Positions 5,210 through 7,384 of a stretch of DNA of 7,384 nucleotides are shown in pieces; position 1 is the first letter of the stretch; each line of letters opens with the position of its first letter. A model generated the notes under the pieces. The model was not told the origin of the DNA and ran no database searches. It worked only from the letters and a program-made list of their open reading frames with translations. The translations under genes and the position numbers were made by a program. Where the stretch lies: positions 1-7,384 of the forward strand of contig CAYFLU010000162.1 of the NCBI GenBank assembly GCA_964343975.1, in the 5' to 3' direction. Source of the stretch: SCUN01 sp964343975. Its GTDB lineage: Bacteria > Acidobacteriota > Vicinamibacteria > Vicinamibacterales > SCN-69-37.

Positions 5210-6095
5210 TGCGACGCGAGGCTTCCCGCCGATTCAGGGTCCGGGTCACCGCCACCAGCCAGTCCGGACGCTGGAGCTTCCGGCCGGCCACCGGCGCCAC
5301 CTTCTCGCTAAACAGGCCGAAAACGGCCGATCCGCTGCCGGTCATGGCGGCCACCTGGGCCCCCTCCCGGTAGCAGGCTTCGATGACTTCCATGATCTCA
5401 GGATGGCGGCGGACGACCGGCGCCTCGAGGTCGTTGGTGATCATCAGGGGGTCGTTGGCCCAGCCAACGTGCACTTCACGCACCCGTTCCGTCTCCACGT
5501 CCGGCTTGCCCGCCACCCGATCCTCATCGAGCCAGCGATAGGCCGACGCGGTGGAGACGCCGAACGACGGCTTCACGATCACCACACCCAGCCGCGTGAC
5601 GTCGTCGACCGGATACAGTTCTTCGCCCTTCCCCGTGCCGATCGCGGTGCCGCCCATCAGAAAGAACGGCACGTCAGCGCCGAGCGTCGCGGCCACTTTA
5701 TGGAGTTCCTTCTTGGACATGCGGAGTTCCCAGATCGTATTGAGCGCCGAGAGCGCCGCCGCCGCATCGGCGCTGCCACCACCGAGGCCGGCCTCGTGCG
5801 GAATCACCTTCTCGAGCCGCACATGCGCGTCTTTCGGCTCGCCGCTGCGTCCCGCGGCGGTCCACAACGCCTTGGCCGCTTTCCAGACCAGATTGCTTTC
5901 ATCCGCGGGCACGCCCGGTGCGCGTGACACGAGGGCGAACGGTCCGCGTCGCGCCGACACCGTGAGGGTATCGGCGATGCCGATCGACTGCAGGAGCGTG
6001 CGCACGTCGTGATACCCGTCCGCGCGCAACGGCCCCACGCGGAGTGTGAGATTGATCTTGGCTGACGGCCGCACGACGACCGAACGCTGCGTCAC
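5199..6095 (-). CDS. ispE: 4-diphosphocytidyl-2-C-methyl-D-erythritol kinase
   Basis: GHMP-family kinase that phosphorylates CDP-methylerythritol in the MEP route to isoprenoid precursors, so this organism probably makes isoprenoids by MEP rather than mevalonate. It has 298 residues, near the family norm of about 280-300. The N-terminal motif is PSAKINLTLRV (10-20) with catalytic K13. DGYHDVRTLLQSI (26-38) binds substrate, and the ATP loop is IPHEAGLGGGSADAAAAL (98-115). D141 in LGADVPFF is the likely catalytic aspartate. The third GHMP motif is AAMTGSGSAVFGLF (249-262). The start is GTG 6095 in a 4-base GTGA overlap with the preceding lipoprotein gene. GGAGG at 6106-6102, 6 bases upstream, supports it. 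The neighbours (lipoprotein before, tRNA-Gln and prs after) match the lolB-ispE-prs order of many Proteobacteria. Confidence 0.97.
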   Translation of the reverse strand: MTQRSVVVRPSAKINLTLRVGPLRADGYHDVRTLLQSIGIADTLTVSARRGPFALVSRAPGVPADESNLVWKAAKALWTAAGRSGEPKDAHVRLEKVIPHEAGLGGGSADAAAALSALNTIWELRMSKKELHKVAATLGADVPFFLMGGTAIGTGKGEELYPVDDVTRLGVVIVKPSFGVSTASAYRWLDEDRVAGKPDVETERVREVHVGWANDPLMITNDLEAPVVRRHPEIMEVIEACYREGAQVAAMTGSGSAVFGLFSEKVAPVAGRKLQRPDWLVAVTRTLNRREASRRIGL

Positions 6096-6886
6096 CGGTC
6101 ACCTCCCTCACGCGCACCGAGCGGTCCGAGGGCGCGGAGTCCCTCGAGGGTCATGGGCTGAAAGGTCGGCGGCACGTCCAGCGTAAAGGCGCCTGCGGGC
6201 AGTTCGATATTCACATTGACCTGATTGATCATCATCGTGAGATCAGCCACGACCGCAGCGCCCGGACGCGTCGTCACGCGCGCCGCCTTCGGCCAGCGAC
6301 CGAGAAATCCTTCGTACTCTACCAGCAGATCCGGCCGCTCACCGGCCACGAGCCGAACCGCGCGTCCGTCCGCATCGAGCCGCACGCGTGTGACGCCATC
6401 GGCCAGATGCACGATCGTGGCATCGCCGATGCGCACGCCGTCACGCGCCTCTGCCCCACCCACGCAGCCAGACAACACGCGCAGCCAGTCCACCGCGGAG
6501 AGCCGGAACCCGATGAGTGCCGCGACGATGTCCGCGGCCGGCGCCGTCACCACGCGTTGCTCGCTCGGCAACGTCAGTGTGGCACGCGCATCGGTTCCGG
6601 CCAGGGTGAAGATCGGCGGCCCGACCGGTGCCACGGCCAGGAGATAGACGCGACCGTCATCGGTCATCGCGCCCTGCAGCACGGCGTGGCGCAGGCGTTC
6701 ACGCCCCACGACGCCGTCGACCGTCAACTCCGCCGTGTACAGATGTGCGCCCCGACACGCCTCGGTGGCCTCGCGCCAGTTCGCGAGTGATTCCGGCGCG
6801 GGCACACCGGTCCCTGTCGGCCAGAGGGGTCGGGCGCCGGCACACGCCAGACTGAAGAGGGCCAGCCCACACGTGAGGCGTCGCAC
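6092..6886 (-). CDS. Putative outer-membrane lipoprotein, LolB-like
   Basis: A 264-residue protein with a short lipoprotein signal: MRR, a hydrophobic stretch at 7-14, then FSLAC with C15 as the probable lipidated cysteine. The -3 position is Ser rather than the usual Leu, so the lipobox is acceptable but not ideal. The rest looks like alternating beta strands, as in the LolA/LolB fold: YTAELTVDGVV at 50-60, VYLLAVAP at 80-87, and a C-terminal VNVNIELPAGAFTLDVPP at 223-240. C44 and C141 might form a disulfide. LolB accepts lipoproteins from LolA at the outer membrane. Position directly before ispE and after a TPR gene is the classical lolB place, but similarity in sequence is weak and the length exceeds LolB (about 207). 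A DUF4292-type LolA-like lipoprotein is an alternative. The start is GTG 6886, touching the preceding stop; it is the only start that keeps the signal peptide. Confidence 0.65.
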   Translation of the reverse strand: MRRLTCGLALFSLACAGARPLWPTGTGVPAPESLANWREATEACRGAHLYTAELTVDGVVGRERLRHAVLQGAMTDDGRVYLLAVAPVGPPIFTLAGTDARATLTLPSEQRVVTAPAADIVAALIGFRLSAVDWLRVLSGCVGGAEARDGVRIGDATIVHLADGVTRVRLDADGRAVRLVAGERPDLLVEYEGFLGRWPKAARVTTRPGAAVVADLTMMINQVNVNIELPAGAFTLDVPPTFQPMTLEGLRALGPLGAREGGDR

Positions 6887-7384
6887 CTACTTCACGAGCC
6901 CCTTCGCGCGGTCGCGCTTCTTCGTGACCGCCGCCACATCGATGCCATCACGATCGCCGGTCACCGCGCGCTCGAACACGTCGGCCGCGTCTTTGTATCG
7001 TTTGAGCTCGAAATACACGTCGCCCAGATGATCAAGCACGAGCGACGCCTTCGGAGCATTCTTCACGGCGCGTTCCAGTGGCCCGACCGCGTCGGCCGCC
7101 TTCCGCTGTTTGAAGTAGGCCCATCCGAGGCTGTCGAGGTAGGACGGGTTCTCGGGATCGGCGGCCAGCGCTCTCGTGATGAATCCCAGCGCCTCATCGA
7201 ACCGCGTGGAGTGTTCCGTGAGCAGGAAGCCCAAGGAATTCAGCGCCACGTCGTCTGTGGGATTGCGCGCGACCATTTCCTTGAGCAGCGTCTCGGCCCG
7301 ATCGTACTGCCCCAGTTCCTGATACGCGCTCGACAACATCGCGCCGGCAAAAGCGAGCACGTCGTCCTGCGCCGCCTGAGGCTG
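6887..7384 (-). CDS. TPR-repeat protein, C-terminal fragment (runs off right edge)
   Basis: The last 165 codons of a longer gene; the frame is open to the window edge, so the GTG at 7360 is not the likely start. The fragment holds about four tetratricopeptide repeats, at roughly residues 11-43, 45-79, 80-113 and 114-147. Each has typical spacing of Gly, Ala, Tyr and Pro, such as AYQELGQYDRAETLL, SLGWAYFKQRKAADAVGPLERA and HLGDVYFELKRYKDAADVFERA. A short basic tail follows. TPRs form helical scaffolds for protein-protein binding. The repeat wording resembles the large secreted or periplasmic TPR proteins that often precede lolB and ispE in Proteobacteria. No signal peptide can be judged because the N-terminus is missing. 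The stop TAG directly touches the GTG start of the lipoprotein gene, so the two are probably translated from one mRNA. Confidence 0.88.
   Translation of the reverse strand, partial: QPQAAQDDVLAFAGAMLSSAYQELGQYDRAETLLKEMVARNPTDDVALNSLGFLLTEHSTRFDEALGFITRALAADPENPSYLDSLGWAYFKQRKAADAVGPLERAVKNAPKASLVLDHLGDVYFELKRYKDAADVFERAVTGDRDGIDVAAVTKKRDRAKGLVK

Noticed and set aside
1..7384. Mobile elements, CRISPR arrays, inverted-repeat ends or attachment sites (including at the tRNA-Gln 3' end)
   Set aside because: None was seen. The tRNA is followed at once by prs with no integrase, direct repeat or base-composition change.

Overview
The window is a compact, GC-rich, single-direction stretch of a bacterial chromosome. 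Every supportable gene lies on the minus strand, so the genes are read from high to low coordinates. It carries core housekeeping functions: tRNA, ribosomal proteins, isoprenoid and PRPP synthesis, replicative helicase and cell wall. I saw no mobile element, CRISPR array, phage gene or integration scar. A lipoprotein-type signal on a LolB-like protein and an alanine racemase point to a diderm bacterium. The GC-rich composition, frequent GTG starts and gene order would fit Gemmatimonadota or a similar GC-rich lineage, but that phylum is a guess, not a demonstrated assignment.

In transcription order the layout is as follows. A TPR-repeat protein (its N-terminus is off the right edge) abuts a putative LolB-like lipoprotein, which overlaps ispE by 4 bases. 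A 77-base gap follows with a weak promoter candidate and a small hairpin, then tRNA-Gln(TTG) with an encoded CCA end. Prs comes 31 bases later, then rplY (bL25 with a CTC-type C-terminal domain) and pth. A 51-base leader with a possible Shine-Dalgarno-masking structure precedes rpsF, which overlaps rpsR by 4 bases; rplI and dnaB follow. Alr begins by overlapping the dnaB stop codon and runs off the left edge.

The order lolB-like / ispE / tRNA-Gln / prs / rplY / pth matches, from general knowledge, the arrangement in many Proteobacteria, especially Betaproteobacteria. The order rpsF / rpsR / rplI / dnaB is the widespread bS6-bS18-bL9-helicase cluster. Here the two blocks are fused into one. 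Most junctions are overlaps or gaps of 14 bases or less, so translational coupling and co-transcription are likely across much of the window. No convincing intrinsic terminator was found.

I do not see a new system here. The observation most worth checking is the pth-rpsF leader, where a CTCCTT segment is positioned to pair with the rpsF Shine-Dalgarno sequence around a perfect 6-bp hairpin. Lesser points are the unusual tails of bS6 and bS18, non-consensus residues in Prs, and an unresolved rpsF start.
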